A DNA stretch of 64,000 nt from Zavarzinella formosa DSM 19928. Its GTDB lineage: Bacteria > Planctomycetota > Planctomycetia > Gemmatales > Gemmataceae. A model generated the notes under the pieces. The model was not told where the DNA came from, did not search any database, and saw only the letters and a list, made by a program, of their open reading frames with translations. The position numbers and the translations under genes are program-made. Positions 44,418-53,639 of the stretch are shown piece after piece. Position 1 is the first letter of the stretch, and every line of letters starts with the position of its first letter. Location: the NCBI RefSeq assembly GCF_000255705.1, contig NZ_JH636439.1, positions 637,670-701,669 on the forward strand. Reading direction: 5' to 3'.

Positions 44418-47078
44418 TTAATCGACGTACAGGAACCGATTGCTAATCAACAACGCCTGACAGTAAACCGTCAAGGCCCGTTCGGCGGCGGTCGGAGGCG
44501 GGGGCGGCGGTTCAATCGGGCCTTTGCCTTTGACTTTCGTTGGGGCGGCCGCGTTTTTCATCGGCGGTGGGGGCGGGGCGGCTGATTCAAAGATATTTGT
44601 CTGGCTGGCCACAAACGCGATTGCTTTGTCAGCCTCGATGGATTGGGGTTCGGTTCCATAAGCGAGCCGCCACGCGAGTGTCACCTGTTTGCGCGGGTCT
44701 GTACCCGCTTCTTTCCTCACGCGGTCGGCGAAGTGGGCGGCTTGGGCCAGCGTGAATTCGTTGTTCAACAACAACAGCGATTGCGGAGTGGCGGTCGACG
44801 ACTTGCGGGCTTCGCAATTCGGTTCGATGGTGGCCCAGTCGAACACATCCAGCACAACAAGCGGCTTTGACCGGCGAACCTGCACATAAATGCTGCGGCG
44901 AGATTCCTGACCGGTGGGGAGAGATTCGTCGCCCAGCTTGTAACCCGCTCCGTCGCGATTTGCCTTGCCGATGACAGCCATTCCGGCGTCGTCTTCCATC
45001 ACGGGGACGGGCGGGCCGAACTGTTCGAGATTCAACTTCCCGCTGACGGCCAGCGAGGCATCGCGGACAGCCTCGGCATCAAGCCGGCGCAGGGGATATC
45101 GGCCCAGCAATCGGTCATCCGGATCGGTGTCGGTCTTTGCATTACGAGCCGAGGATTGTCGATACGCAACGGAAGTCAGAATCAGGCGGTGAAGTTGCTT
45201 CAGACTCCAGCCGGTTGATACGAACTCGGAGGCCAGCCAGTCCAACAATTCCGGGTGTGTCGGCCGTTCGCCGAGCCGGCCAAAATCGCCGGGGGTGCCG
45301 ACCAGACCCCGGCCAAAGTGTTCCATCCAGATACGGTTGACAATCACTCGAGCCGTCAGCGGATGTTTCGGATCGGTCAGCCATTTGGCGAGGGCCAGCC
45401 GTCGGCCGGACGATCCGCCGGGAACGGCTTGCGGATTGGGCAGGGGCAACACATCATCGAGAACGGTCAACCCGCCGGGGGCGACGACTTGCTTCGGTTG
45501 ATCGGGGTCTCCGCGATGGTGCAAGTGGGTTGGCGGCAATTTGCCCGGTGTGTCGGTCAACACCCGGACGAATTCTTCCACCGGTTTTTTCTTTCGCACT
45601 TCCGTCGCCTGTTCCACGAGTTTCTTCAACTCGGCGGCCGCTTTGGAGTCGTAGAGATAGAGCGACCCGGCCGAGACGTTCAGGCTCGGGTGTTCTTGCA
45701 TCAGTTTCTTTTGTTCCGCGTTTCGTTTTGCTTCCGGCGTTTTGCGGGCCAGTTTCGCCGGTTCGCGGAGGGCTTCCGGCAGCTTGGCCACTTCTTTGTC
45801 GAATGTCTGGTCGATGAACGTCTGTTGCTTTGCCAACCGATCTTTGTCGATTTTGGCCGCTTCCGTTTCAATCTCGGCGGCTTTCTTGCGGTCAGCCTCC
45901 GTGTAGAGGGATAGTTGGCGGGCCGCCGGTGGCTTCCAGGCCGCCGGGTCGTAACCGGGTTCGAGGAATGCCCGGAGCCGGTAAAAATCTGTTTGCGGAA
46001 CCGGGTCGTAGCGATGATTATGGCATTGGGCACAGCCCACCGTGATTCCCAAGAACGCGCTGGAGACGATTTTCACCGTGTCGGTGACAACGGCATTCCT
46101 CGCCAGCTTTTGATCGGCTCCGGGCGCCCCGCTGCCATCAGGGGCCATCCGCAAGAAGCCGGTGGCAGTGAGTTTTTCAACCGTCTCCGGGTCGGTGAGG
46201 TTCCAAGGCGTTGCGGCGAGTTCATCCCCGGCCAGTTGCTCACGAATGAACTGATCGAAAGGTTTGTCTTTGTTCATCGCCCGGATGACGTAGTCCCGGT
46301 ATTTCCAAGCGTTTGCCCGCAGAGGATCTTCGGGAGATCCCCCCTCAGAGTCCGCGTATCCAGCCACGTCAAGCCAGTGGCGCGCCCACCGTTCGCCGTA
46401 TCGCGGCGAGGCAAGCAGGCGATCAACGAGTTTCTCATAAGCCTGCGAATCTTGATCGGCGACAAAGGCATCAATCTCGGCCGTGGTCGGCGGCAAACCG
46501 ATGAGGTCGAAGGTCAGTCGGCGAATGATCGTCACGCGATCGGCCTCGGCCGAAAATCGCATTTGTTTGTCGTGGAGTTTCACCGCCAAAAAGGCGTCAA
46601 TCGGTGTGCGAACGTGGTCTTCGACTTTGGGAACGGCGAGCCGCCGGATCGGTTGGAATGCCCAAAATTGCCGGTCCTCGGGGGCAATCTGGAAGCCCGT
46701 TGCCAGAGTGGCGGGTTCGTCTGTTTCCACCTTTGCCCCGGTGGCGATCCACTTGCTGAGAAGATCAACTTCGGCCGGGGTGAGCTTCTTTTTGCCCGGC
46801 GGCATCTCCCCGGAGCGGATCTTTTCAATCAACAAGCTTTCGTCCGGTTTGCCGACAACCAACGATGGCCCGCCCTTGCCGCCTTTCAACACAAACCGTC
46901 GCAGGCGAAGGTCGAGACCCCCTTTCGGCTTCTCCGATTCGCCGTGGCATTCGGTGCAATAAGCTTTGAACAGTGGCCGAATGTGTGTGTTGAATTGGGG
47001 GGAATCATCGGCAATGGCGGTCGATACGACGGCCAGAGGGATCATCACCGACAAGGCAAGGCGCGTGAGAAAGTGCAT
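44418..47078 (-). CDS. Planctomycete cytochrome with DUF1549 and DUF1553 domains
   Basis: An 886-residue exported protein. It has a signal peptide (about 1-23) and a class I cytochrome-like PSCyt1 domain with a CTECH haem-binding site (C41, C44, H45). A DUF1549 domain follows (RRLTFDLIGLPPTTAEIDAF, then YGERWARHWLDVAGYADSEG), a Lys/Ala-rich coiled segment (about 410-480), and a C-terminal DUF1553 domain (WLTDPKHPLTARVIVNRIWM and NRFLYVD at the end). Together with the DUF1501 gene downstream it forms the well-known planctomycete pair of unknown redox role. The ATG at 47078 is chosen for its signal peptide. Confidence 0.87.
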   Translation of the reverse strand: MHFLTRLALSVMIPLAVVSTAIADDSPQFNTHIRPLFKAYCTECHGESEKPKGGLDLRLRRFVLKGGKGGPSLVVGKPDESLLIEKIRSGEMPPGKKKLTPAEVDLLSKWIATGAKVETDEPATLATGFQIAPEDRQFWAFQPIRRLAVPKVEDHVRTPIDAFLAVKLHDKQMRFSAEADRVTIIRRLTFDLIGLPPTTAEIDAFVADQDSQAYEKLVDRLLASPRYGERWARHWLDVAGYADSEGGSPEDPLRANAWKYRDYVIRAMNKDKPFDQFIREQLAGDELAATPWNLTDPETVEKLTATGFLRMAPDGSGAPGADQKLARNAVVTDTVKIVSSAFLGITVGCAQCHNHRYDPVPQTDFYRLRAFLEPGYDPAAWKPPAARQLSLYTEADRKKAAEIETEAAKIDKDRLAKQQTFIDQTFDKEVAKLPEALREPAKLARKTPEAKRNAEQKKLMQEHPSLNVSAGSLYLYDSKAAAELKKLVEQATEVRKKKPVEEFVRVLTDTPGKLPPTHLHHRGDPDQPKQVVAPGGLTVLDDVLPLPNPQAVPGGSSGRRLALAKWLTDPKHPLTARVIVNRIWMEHFGRGLVGTPGDFGRLGERPTHPELLDWLASEFVSTGWSLKQLHRLILTSVAYRQSSARNAKTDTDPDDRLLGRYPLRRLDAEAVRDASLAVSGKLNLEQFGPPVPVMEDDAGMAVIGKANRDGAGYKLGDESLPTGQESRRSIYVQVRRSKPLVVLDVFDWATIEPNCEARKSSTATPQSLLLLNNEFTLAQAAHFADRVRKEAGTDPRKQVTLAWRLAYGTEPQSIEADKAIAFVASQTNIFESAAPPPPPMKNAAAPTKVKGKGPIEPPPPPPTAAERALTVYCQALLISNRFLYVD

Positions 47079-47177
47079 GATCAAACAATTCCAGAGGCGG
47101 GAGAGGAAGGACCGCACTGCGGAGGTAGGAATGGTATGATAAGCCAGCGCGGGACGAGGTGCAAGACAGCGTTTTTG

Positions 47178-48188
47178 TTAATTGCCCGCCGGAAGCAAGA
47201 TGCCCTTGTCCGCGATCGCGGACAGTTCGGGCAGCATGGCGATGAAACAATCCACTAATTCCGGATCGAGGCCACCTCCGGCGGCTTCTTTGCGAAGGAT
47301 CGCCAGGCATTGGTCCGTGGGAAGTTTGGGCCGGTACGGACGGCTGCTGGACAGGGCATCGTAGACGTCGGCCACGGAGAGAATCCGAACGAGATATGGG
47401 ATCGACCCGCCGAAGATCCCGTCGGGATAACCGCCGCCGTCCATCCGTTCGTGATGCCAGCGAACCATGGGCAAGGATTGCCGGACCGACTTCAGTGGTT
47501 CGACGATCCTCACTCCCGCGACCGGATGCAATTTGACGATGGCGTATTCTTCCGGGGTTAGTTTTCCCGGTTTGTTGAGGATTTCATCCGGAATGCCAAT
47601 CTTGCCGAGGTCGTGCAGGGCCGCGCCGACTCGCAGAACATCAAGATCGGCCGGGGAGACGCCTAATTTTCTCGCCAGTGCCAGGGCGTATTCGGTCACT
47701 CGCTCGGTGTGGCCATGAGTATGCGGGCTTTTCGCTTCCACCGCCCGAGCCATCGCAAATAATACCGCCTGCGCATCGTCGAGTTGATCGACCAGTTTCT
47801 TGACGCGAAGCAAGGCGTTGCAACGGGTGACCACTTCGTTGTTTTGGAACGGTTTCGTCAGGAAGTCGTCGGCCCCCAGTTCCCACGCATGGAGACGGGC
47901 CTCTTCGACACTGCGGCCTGTGATGATGACCACCGGAACCAAACGGGTGCGAGACTGGCTTTTGATGAGTTGACAAAACTCCAACCCGCCCATTTTGGGC
48001 ATGTCGAGGTCAAGCAAGACCAAATCGGGGTCGCGCTCACTTAGAAGGGTGAGACCTTCGGCGCCATCGCGGGCTTCAATGACCCGATGCCCCTCGCGTT
48101 CCATGATGTGGCGTAGGAGTCGGCGGACGGCATGGTTGTCGTCGATGACCAAGACCAACGGAGAATCCGTGTTACTTGGGGGGCTCAT
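47178..48188 (-). CDS. HD-GYP response regulator
   Basis: A 336-residue two-domain protein. The receiver (about 10-125) has the acidic pair D16-D17, phosphoacceptor D60 (LLDLDMPKMGG) and K in FLTKPF. An HD-GYP domain follows (about 150-325), with HTHGHTERV, LHDLGKIGIPDEIL, WHHERMDGGGYPDG and SVADVYDALSS. HD-GYP domains hydrolyse cyclic di-GMP, so it may control the motile-sessile switch when phosphorylated; the nearby flagellar locus makes this plausible. The start is uncertain: ATG at 48188, 48209 or 48227, all without a good ribosome site. Confidence 0.88.
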   Translation of the reverse strand: MSPPSNTDSPLVLVIDDNHAVRRLLRHIMEREGHRVIEARDGAEGLTLLSERDPDLVLLDLDMPKMGGLEFCQLIKSQSRTRLVPVVIITGRSVEEARLHAWELGADDFLTKPFQNNEVVTRCNALLRVKKLVDQLDDAQAVLFAMARAVEAKSPHTHGHTERVTEYALALARKLGVSPADLDVLRVGAALHDLGKIGIPDEILNKPGKLTPEEYAIVKLHPVAGVRIVEPLKSVRQSLPMVRWHHERMDGGGYPDGIFGGSIPYLVRILSVADVYDALSSSRPYRPKLPTDQCLAILRKEAAGGGLDPELVDCFIAMLPELSAIADKGILLPAGN

Positions 48189-48227
48189 CGGAGTTCGGGC
48201 GCCTCGCATATCCAAAACAATTACCAT

Positions 48228-48540
48228 TAATTAACATAGTGTTGCTTAGCTACCTGATCGAACATCTTGGCTCATTTTTGTCTTGAATCTGGCCAAATCT
48301 TTATCAAATACCTCAAGTCATCATCGTCGGTGACCAGGGATTCAGGCCGGATCTGATAACGGATGGGTGGATTCCTCATTTGAATCAGAGATTTGTGGGA
48401 GCCAAAGGCCGGGCTGCCTTTGGGCATGTTTGAATCCAATCACCAACTTGACCGCCGACTCATTTCAGCCGATACTGACTTTATCCCGCCTCTCCTGTTC
48501 GCTATGAGCGAACGTCATTTGTTCCCTGGATGATTTTTTC
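48228..48540. other. Divergent intergenic region with a short palindrome
   Basis: This 313-bp AT-richer region lies between the divergent HD-GYP regulator and the DUF1592 cytochrome gene. A perfect 7-bp inverted repeat (GTTCGCT 48497-48503, AGCGAAC 48507-48513, spacer ATG) lies 28 bp before the cytochrome start and could be an operator. No gene is visible in the region. Confidence 0.5.
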
Positions 48541-50823
48541 ATGCGTCGTTTGAACTTTGTTTTTGTGCTGTTAATCGGTGGCGTGGCCAATCACTGCCAC
48601 GGGGCGACCGGTGAACAAATCTACACGACACAATGCGCCTTTTGCCACGGAAAAGCGGGCGAAGGGTCCAAGAAATATCCCAAGCCCCTGATTGGTGACA
48701 AATCCTCGCCGCAGCTTGCCCTTCAGATTCAAAAGACGATGCCGAAGGAAGACCCCGGCTCCTTGTCAAAAGAAGATTCGCTGGCAGTCGCTTCCTACGC
48801 GTTTGACAAGTTTTATTCAGTGGCCGCCCGCGAGCGGAACAACCCGGTGCGGGTGGAACTTGCGCGATTGACCGTTTCCCAATATCGCAATGCGGTCGCT
48901 GACATGATAGGCCACTTCCGGGGCAACGCCACTTGGTGGGACAAGAATCGCGGACTCAAAGGGGAGTATTTCAAAGAACGTAATCCCGGCAAACGACTGA
49001 TCGAACGAACTGATCCCGAGGTGAAATTCGACTTCGGCGTGAACGCCCCGGCCGAGAAGGATTTTGACGCAAAAGAGTTTTCGATCCGCTGGACCGGGAG
49101 CGTGCTGATTCCCGAAACCGGCGAATACACCTTCATTGTGAAGAGCAATCAGTCCGTGCGATTGTTCGTGAACGATAACAAAAATCCGATTGCCGACGGC
49201 TATGTTCGTTCCGGGAACGACAACGAATACAAAGGGACCGTCTATTTGCTTGGCGGCCGGGTTTATCCGATCCGGCTTGATTTCTCCAAGGCATTGCAAG
49301 GTGTCAAGGACAAGAACCCGAAGCCCTTGCCTGCGTTTGTGACGTTGCTTTGGCAGCAGCCGAACGGAACCGCTGAAACGATTCCCTCCCGCCAACTTTC
49401 CCCGCAGTGGTCCCCGGAAACTTATGTGGTGACCACGAAGTTCCCGCCGGACGACCGAAGTTATGGATGGGAGCGCGGGACGACCGTTTCCAAGGCGTGG
49501 GACCAGGCGACGACAGATTCCGCGTTGGATGCCGCTGATTATGTGTCCCTCCGCATCAATGAATTGGCGAAGACCAACGAAAAGGACGACAAACGGGCCG
49601 AGAAGATCAAGACATTCATCCGGCAGATGGCCAAGCTGGCGTTCCGAAAGCCGGTCACCGATGATCTGGAAAAGGTGTACGTCACTCGCCCCATGGAGTC
49701 CAACCCCGACCTTCAAGCGGCTGTCAAACGGGCGATGCTAATGATCCTCAAATCGCCCCGATTTCTCTACCGCGAGCCGTCCGGCGGCGAACCGGACCAA
49801 TACGATGTCGCCGCCCGCATGGCGTTTGCCATGTGGGACTCGATTCCCAATCAGGAACTCTTGGATCTCGCCGCCGCCGGGAAACTGAAGACTCCCGAGG
49901 AAGTGAAAAAGCACCTCAACGACAAGATGATTTGGGACACCCGCGCCAAGACCCGCCTGTTGGGGTTCCTCCATCATTGGCTGAAGACTGACCACGGCCG
50001 CGATGCGGTGAAGGACGCCAAACGCTTCCCCGGATTCGACGCGGCCATTGTCGGCGATCTCCGCACATCGCTGGATCTCACCTTGGATGATGTGGTGTGG
50101 TCCGACAAATCCGATTTTCGACAACTTCTGATCAGTGAGGAAACCTTCCTGAATGGCCGGTTGGCGAAGTATTACGGTGTCGATCTCCCGGCTGATGCCT
50201 CGTTTGCCAAGACGGCCTTTGAACCGGGCAAACGCACGGGAGTGTTGACTCACCCATACCTGATGACGACGCTTGCCTATTCGGCCGAGACATCGCCGAT
50301 TCACCGGGGCGTTTTTCTGGCCAAGGGGATTCTGGGCACGGGGCTGAAGCCGCCGCAAGAGGCGTTCACGCCGATCCCGGCCGAACTGCACCCCAACCTG
50401 ACAACCCGTCAACGGGTGGAGTTGCAAACCAAGGGGGCGAACTGCCAGTCATGCCACTTGGTAATCAACCCCCTTGGGTTCGCGTTGGAGAACTTCGATG
50501 CCGTCGGTCGATATCGGTTGAAGGATAACAACAAGGAAATTGACCCGACGGGAACTTATCTGACACGATCCGGCGAGACAAAAACGTTCAAGGGTGCCGG
50601 GGAACTGGCAAAGTTTCTGGCCGGCAGCCCCGATGTTCACACCGCTTTTGCCGAGCAGATGTTCCACCATCTGGTGCAACAATCCGTGCGAGCTTATGGC
50701 TCGACCCGCACGACCGAATTGCGAGATACCTTCACCAAAAGCGGGTTTCACGTGCGGCAGTTGGCCGTCGAGATTGTCGCCGGTTCGGCGCTGGCGGCGA
50801 GCTCCAAAACCGTGAGAAAGTAA
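48541..50823 (+). CDS. Cytochrome/PA14/DUF1592-family exported protein
   Basis: A 760-residue exported protein. It has a signal peptide (about 1-21), a small cytochrome c domain with CAFCH (C32, C35, H36), a DUF1587-like segment, and a PA14 beta domain inserted at about 135-265 (TGEYTFIVKSNQSVRLFVND). Then come the DUF1592 region (YDVAARMAFAMWDSIPN), DUF1588 (PIHRGVFLAKGILGTGLKPP) with a second CxxCH-like site (NCQSCHLVIN, near 635), and DUF1585 at the end (HVRQLAVEIVAGSALAAS). Such proteins occur with DUF1552 partners in planctomycetes; here the partner follows 106 bp downstream. The role is unknown, perhaps periplasmic electron transfer linked to polysaccharide use. Confidence 0.87.
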   Translation: MRRLNFVFVLLIGGVANHCHGATGEQIYTTQCAFCHGKAGEGSKKYPKPLIGDKSSPQLALQIQKTMPKEDPGSLSKEDSLAVASYAFDKFYSVAARERNNPVRVELARLTVSQYRNAVADMIGHFRGNATWWDKNRGLKGEYFKERNPGKRLIERTDPEVKFDFGVNAPAEKDFDAKEFSIRWTGSVLIPETGEYTFIVKSNQSVRLFVNDNKNPIADGYVRSGNDNEYKGTVYLLGGRVYPIRLDFSKALQGVKDKNPKPLPAFVTLLWQQPNGTAETIPSRQLSPQWSPETYVVTTKFPPDDRSYGWERGTTVSKAWDQATTDSALDAADYVSLRINELAKTNEKDDKRAEKIKTFIRQMAKLAFRKPVTDDLEKVYVTRPMESNPDLQAAVKRAMLMILKSPRFLYREPSGGEPDQYDVAARMAFAMWDSIPNQELLDLAAAGKLKTPEEVKKHLNDKMIWDTRAKTRLLGFLHHWLKTDHGRDAVKDAKRFPGFDAAIVGDLRTSLDLTLDDVVWSDKSDFRQLLISEETFLNGRLAKYYGVDLPADASFAKTAFEPGKRTGVLTHPYLMTTLAYSAETSPIHRGVFLAKGILGTGLKPPQEAFTPIPAELHPNLTTRQRVELQTKGANCQSCHLVINPLGFALENFDAVGRYRLKDNNKEIDPTGTYLTRSGETKTFKGAGELAKFLAGSPDVHTAFAEQMFHHLVQQSVRAYGSTRTTELRDTFTKSGFHVRQLAVEIVAGSALAASSKTVRK

Positions 50824-50929
50824 GCCGAGTTGAATCTACGTTTTTGTCGAAGAAACTACCGAATCAGATATTGGGGTGCTATCATCTCAATACCCGCCTG
50901 AACACCTTCCGATTTTTGAGGCCACCCAC

Positions 50930-52246
50930 ATGACACAACGAAACCGCCGGGACTTCCTTCGTGATCTGGGACTTGGGGCGGCCACGCTTCCTTTCGTCCT
51001 GAATTTGCCGAGCCTTGGGTTCGCCAATCAATCGAAACGGAAGCAACGGCTCGTTGTGATGTTCAGCCCGAACGGCGTGGTCACCAAAAACTTCTGGCCC
51101 GATGAAACCGGGGCTGACTTCAAGCTCAAGGAAAGCGTTTCCCCGCTGGAGGCGTTCAAAAAGCAAAGCCTCTTCCTGCATGGCGTGTGTGACAAGGTTC
51201 GCGGCGATGGCGACGCCCACATGCGGGGCATCGGCTGTCTGTTGACCGGGACCGAATTGTTCCCCGGCAACATCCAAGGCGGGTCGGACACCCCGGCCGG
51301 GTGGTCGAAGGGGAATTCGATTGACCAAGAAATCAAGTCGCATCTGCAAGCCGATCCTGCCACCAAGACCCGCTTCGGGAGCTTGGAATTCGGCGTGATG
51401 GTTCCCGAACGGGCCGACACATGGACGCGGATGGTGTATTCCGGGCCGAATAAGCCGATCGCCCCGATTGACGACCCGTATCAGATGTTCAAGAAGTTGT
51501 ACGGCCGGGCCAAGGACAATCAGGTGCTGGCCAGCGTGATGGACGACCTGAACGCGGACCTCAAAAAAGTGGCCGACAAAGTCAGCGGTGAAGATCGCAA
51601 GTTGCTTGACGAACACGCTACGTTTGTCCGCGAGATGGAGCAAGAACTGAAGGCCGACAAGGGGATGGCGGCGGGGCACAAGGTTCCCGAAATCGAACCG
51701 GGGGTTCGGCACGACAATGACAACATCCCCAAGATCAGCAAGATGCAAATCGACCTGATGGTGAACAGTTTTGTGTCCGACGCCTCCCGGATCGCCACCC
51801 TGCAATACACGAACTCCGTGGGGATGGCCCGGATGAAGTGGCTGGGCATCACCGAAGGGCATCATGAACTTTCCCACGAGCCGGACAAAGAAGAAAAAGC
51901 CCAGGAAAAGCTCACCAAGATCAACAAGTGGTTTTGCGAACAACTTGCCTATTTGGCGAAGCGTCTCTCCGAAACTCCGGAACCGGGCGGCACGGGCAGC
52001 CTGCTTGACAACACATTGATTGTCTGGACCAACGAACTCGGGAAGGGCAATTCCCACACCCTGAACGACATTCCGTTCTTGCTCGTCGGCGGCGGTCTCG
52101 ACTTCAAGATGGGCCGATCCCTCAAGTACAAGCAAGTGGCCCACAACCGGCTGCTGATGTCCTTGGCACACGGTTTCGGCCATCGGATCACGAAGTTCGG
52201 CAGCCCCAACTACTGCGGTGACGGCCCTCTGGCCGACCTGACTTGA
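50930..52246 (+). CDS. DUF1552 protein with Tat-type signal
   Basis: A 438-residue exported protein. The start at 50930 has GAGG eight bases upstream and gives a twin-arginine signal ([20 protein letters not shown]). The DUF1552 domain then follows ([54 protein letters not shown]). DUF1552 proteins are relatives of DUF1501 and the sulfatase/alkaline-phosphatase fold and are regularly encoded beside DUF1592 cytochromes, as here. Their function is not established. It is 31 bp before the SGNH hydrolase gene, so the three may form one unit. Confidence 0.87.
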   Translation: MTQRNRRDFLRDLGLGAATLPFVLNLPSLGFANQSKRKQRLVVMFSPNGVVTKNFWPDETGADFKLKESVSPLEAFKKQSLFLHGVCDKVRGDGDAHMRGIGCLLTGTELFPGNIQGGSDTPAGWSKGNSIDQEIKSHLQADPATKTRFGSLEFGVMVPERADTWTRMVYSGPNKPIAPIDDPYQMFKKLYGRAKDNQVLASVMDDLNADLKKVADKVSGEDRKLLDEHATFVREMEQELKADKGMAAGHKVPEIEPGVRHDNDNIPKISKMQIDLMVNSFVSDASRIATLQYTNSVGMARMKWLGITEGHHELSHEPDKEEKAQEKLTKINKWFCEQLAYLAKRLSETPEPGGTGSLLDNTLIVWTNELGKGNSHTLNDIPFLLVGGGLDFKMGRSLKYKQVAHNRLLMSLAHGFGHRITKFGSPNYCGDGPLADLT

Positions 52247-52277
52247 TTCTTGGATGCCGTCTTCCGAGAGTGTTCCC

Positions 52278-53483
52278 ATGAAGTTGGCGCTGTTGATCTT
52301 GGCTGCCGGGATGTTCGTGGGATCTCCTCACTGTCTTGCGGAAAATACTCTCATCACCTCAATGGATGAGTTGCGATTTCAGTCTCCCAAAGAGAAGGCA
52401 ACCGCCCAACTCGTTGACGGCAAAGTCGGCAAGGCGATCCAGTTCAAATTCGAGAAGGAAGCACGCAGTGCCTTCTTCACCAGCAACGTCCACGGCACAC
52501 CTGAATGGGACAAAGCCGCCGGGTTTTCGTTCTGGGTGAAGGGGGATGGTTCCTCTTCGCTCGGCGGGCTTCAATTCATTTACAATGATGATTACGCCGC
52601 TCGCTATGATGTGGCGTTTCCAATCAAGCAAACCGAATGGACCAAAATCAGCGTGGCTTGGTCCGATTTGATTCCGGTTCTGCCCGACAAGAACAATAAG
52701 CCGCTTGGGGGCAAAGATGGAAATCAACCATCAAAACTCTCCGGGCTATGGATTGGCAAATGGTGGTATTGGGGTGAGTATCCCGCTTGCTCGTTCGCCA
52801 TTGATGACATTCGGTTGGAACCCACCATCGAACGGCCGGCGAAAGAATTCAAAACGGATCGCCCGGCACTGCGGCATGTCCGGGATTTGTTGAAGGCCGG
52901 CAAGCCCGTTTCTGTCGTGACGATGGGTGATTCGCTGACTGACACTCATCATTGGGCCAATCGCAAGGTTGACTGGCCGAGCTTGTTGAAAGAGGAACTT
53001 CAGAAGTCCTCCAAATCGGAAATCACCATCATCAATCCGGCCATCGGGGGAACACAACTTCGGCAGAATCTGGTGCTGATGCCCCGTTGGCTGGAGAAAA
53101 CCCCCAAGCCCGATCTGGTGACGATTTGTTTTGGCGGGAACGACTGGGACGCCGGGATGAGGGGAGAGGAGTTTTTCCAGTCAATGGTTGATGCTGTGAA
53201 TCGCATCCAACGCGCGACAGACGGACACACCGATGTGCTGATCCTCACCACCGTTCCGGGGGCAACCCGATGGGAGACAACGGCCGAACTGGCCGAGGCC
53301 TGCCGAAAAGCGGCCAAAGACCGGAATGTCGGTCTCGCGGATTTGGAGAAGGCCTTTCATGTGGCCGGCAAGGACGACCCCAATGCCCTGTTTGTCAACG
53401 ACCGGGTCCATCTCAGCACGGCGGGGCATCGGTTGGTGGCTGATTCCATCTTCAAACTGATTTCGCCGATGAACCAAAAATAA
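52278..53483 (+). CDS. Two-domain exported SGNH hydrolase
   Basis: A 401-residue protein with a signal peptide (about 1-21). A beta-sandwich, carbohydrate-binding-like domain follows (about 24-185, with AGFSFWVKGDGSSSLGGLQF), resembling CIA30/CBM11 folds. A C-terminal SGNH esterase (about 205-401) has S219 in GDSLTD, NPAIGGTQL, GGNDW and D375/H378 in NDRVHLSTAGH. It is likely a secreted esterase that deacetylates polysaccharides, an inference from architecture. The ATG at 52278 gives the signal peptide; an earlier ATG at 52254 adds eight polar residues. It lies 31 bp after the DUF1552 gene. Confidence 0.85.
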   Translation: MKLALLILAAGMFVGSPHCLAENTLITSMDELRFQSPKEKATAQLVDGKVGKAIQFKFEKEARSAFFTSNVHGTPEWDKAAGFSFWVKGDGSSSLGGLQFIYNDDYAARYDVAFPIKQTEWTKISVAWSDLIPVLPDKNNKPLGGKDGNQPSKLSGLWIGKWWYWGEYPACSFAIDDIRLEPTIERPAKEFKTDRPALRHVRDLLKAGKPVSVVTMGDSLTDTHHWANRKVDWPSLLKEELQKSSKSEITIINPAIGGTQLRQNLVLMPRWLEKTPKPDLVTICFGGNDWDAGMRGEEFFQSMVDAVNRIQRATDGHTDVLILTTVPGATRWETTAELAEACRKAAKDRNVGLADLEKAFHVAGKDDPNALFVNDRVHLSTAGHRLVADSIFKLISPMNQK

Positions 53484-53639
53484 GACTGTTGCCCGAGCAT
53501 TTTGGTGATGATGACAACCAGAGAAACAATTGTTCCTCTCCCATTTCCCGTTTGATAACTTTTCCAAAATAGCCGCGCCACCAATTCGCAAGGCGGCTCT
53601 CACCTAAAGTAACGGTATCACCCGGCGGGAAGGACGAGC

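Noticed and set aside
48460-48480. Possible sigma-28 -10 box (GCCGATAC) upstream of the DUF1592 gene
   Set aside because: No TAAA -35 box lies at the proper distance and the gene is not flagellar.
50882-52279. 465-codon ORF antisense to the DUF1552 gene
   Set aside because: It is the exact shadow of a Tat-exported DUF1552 protein with strong family motifs.
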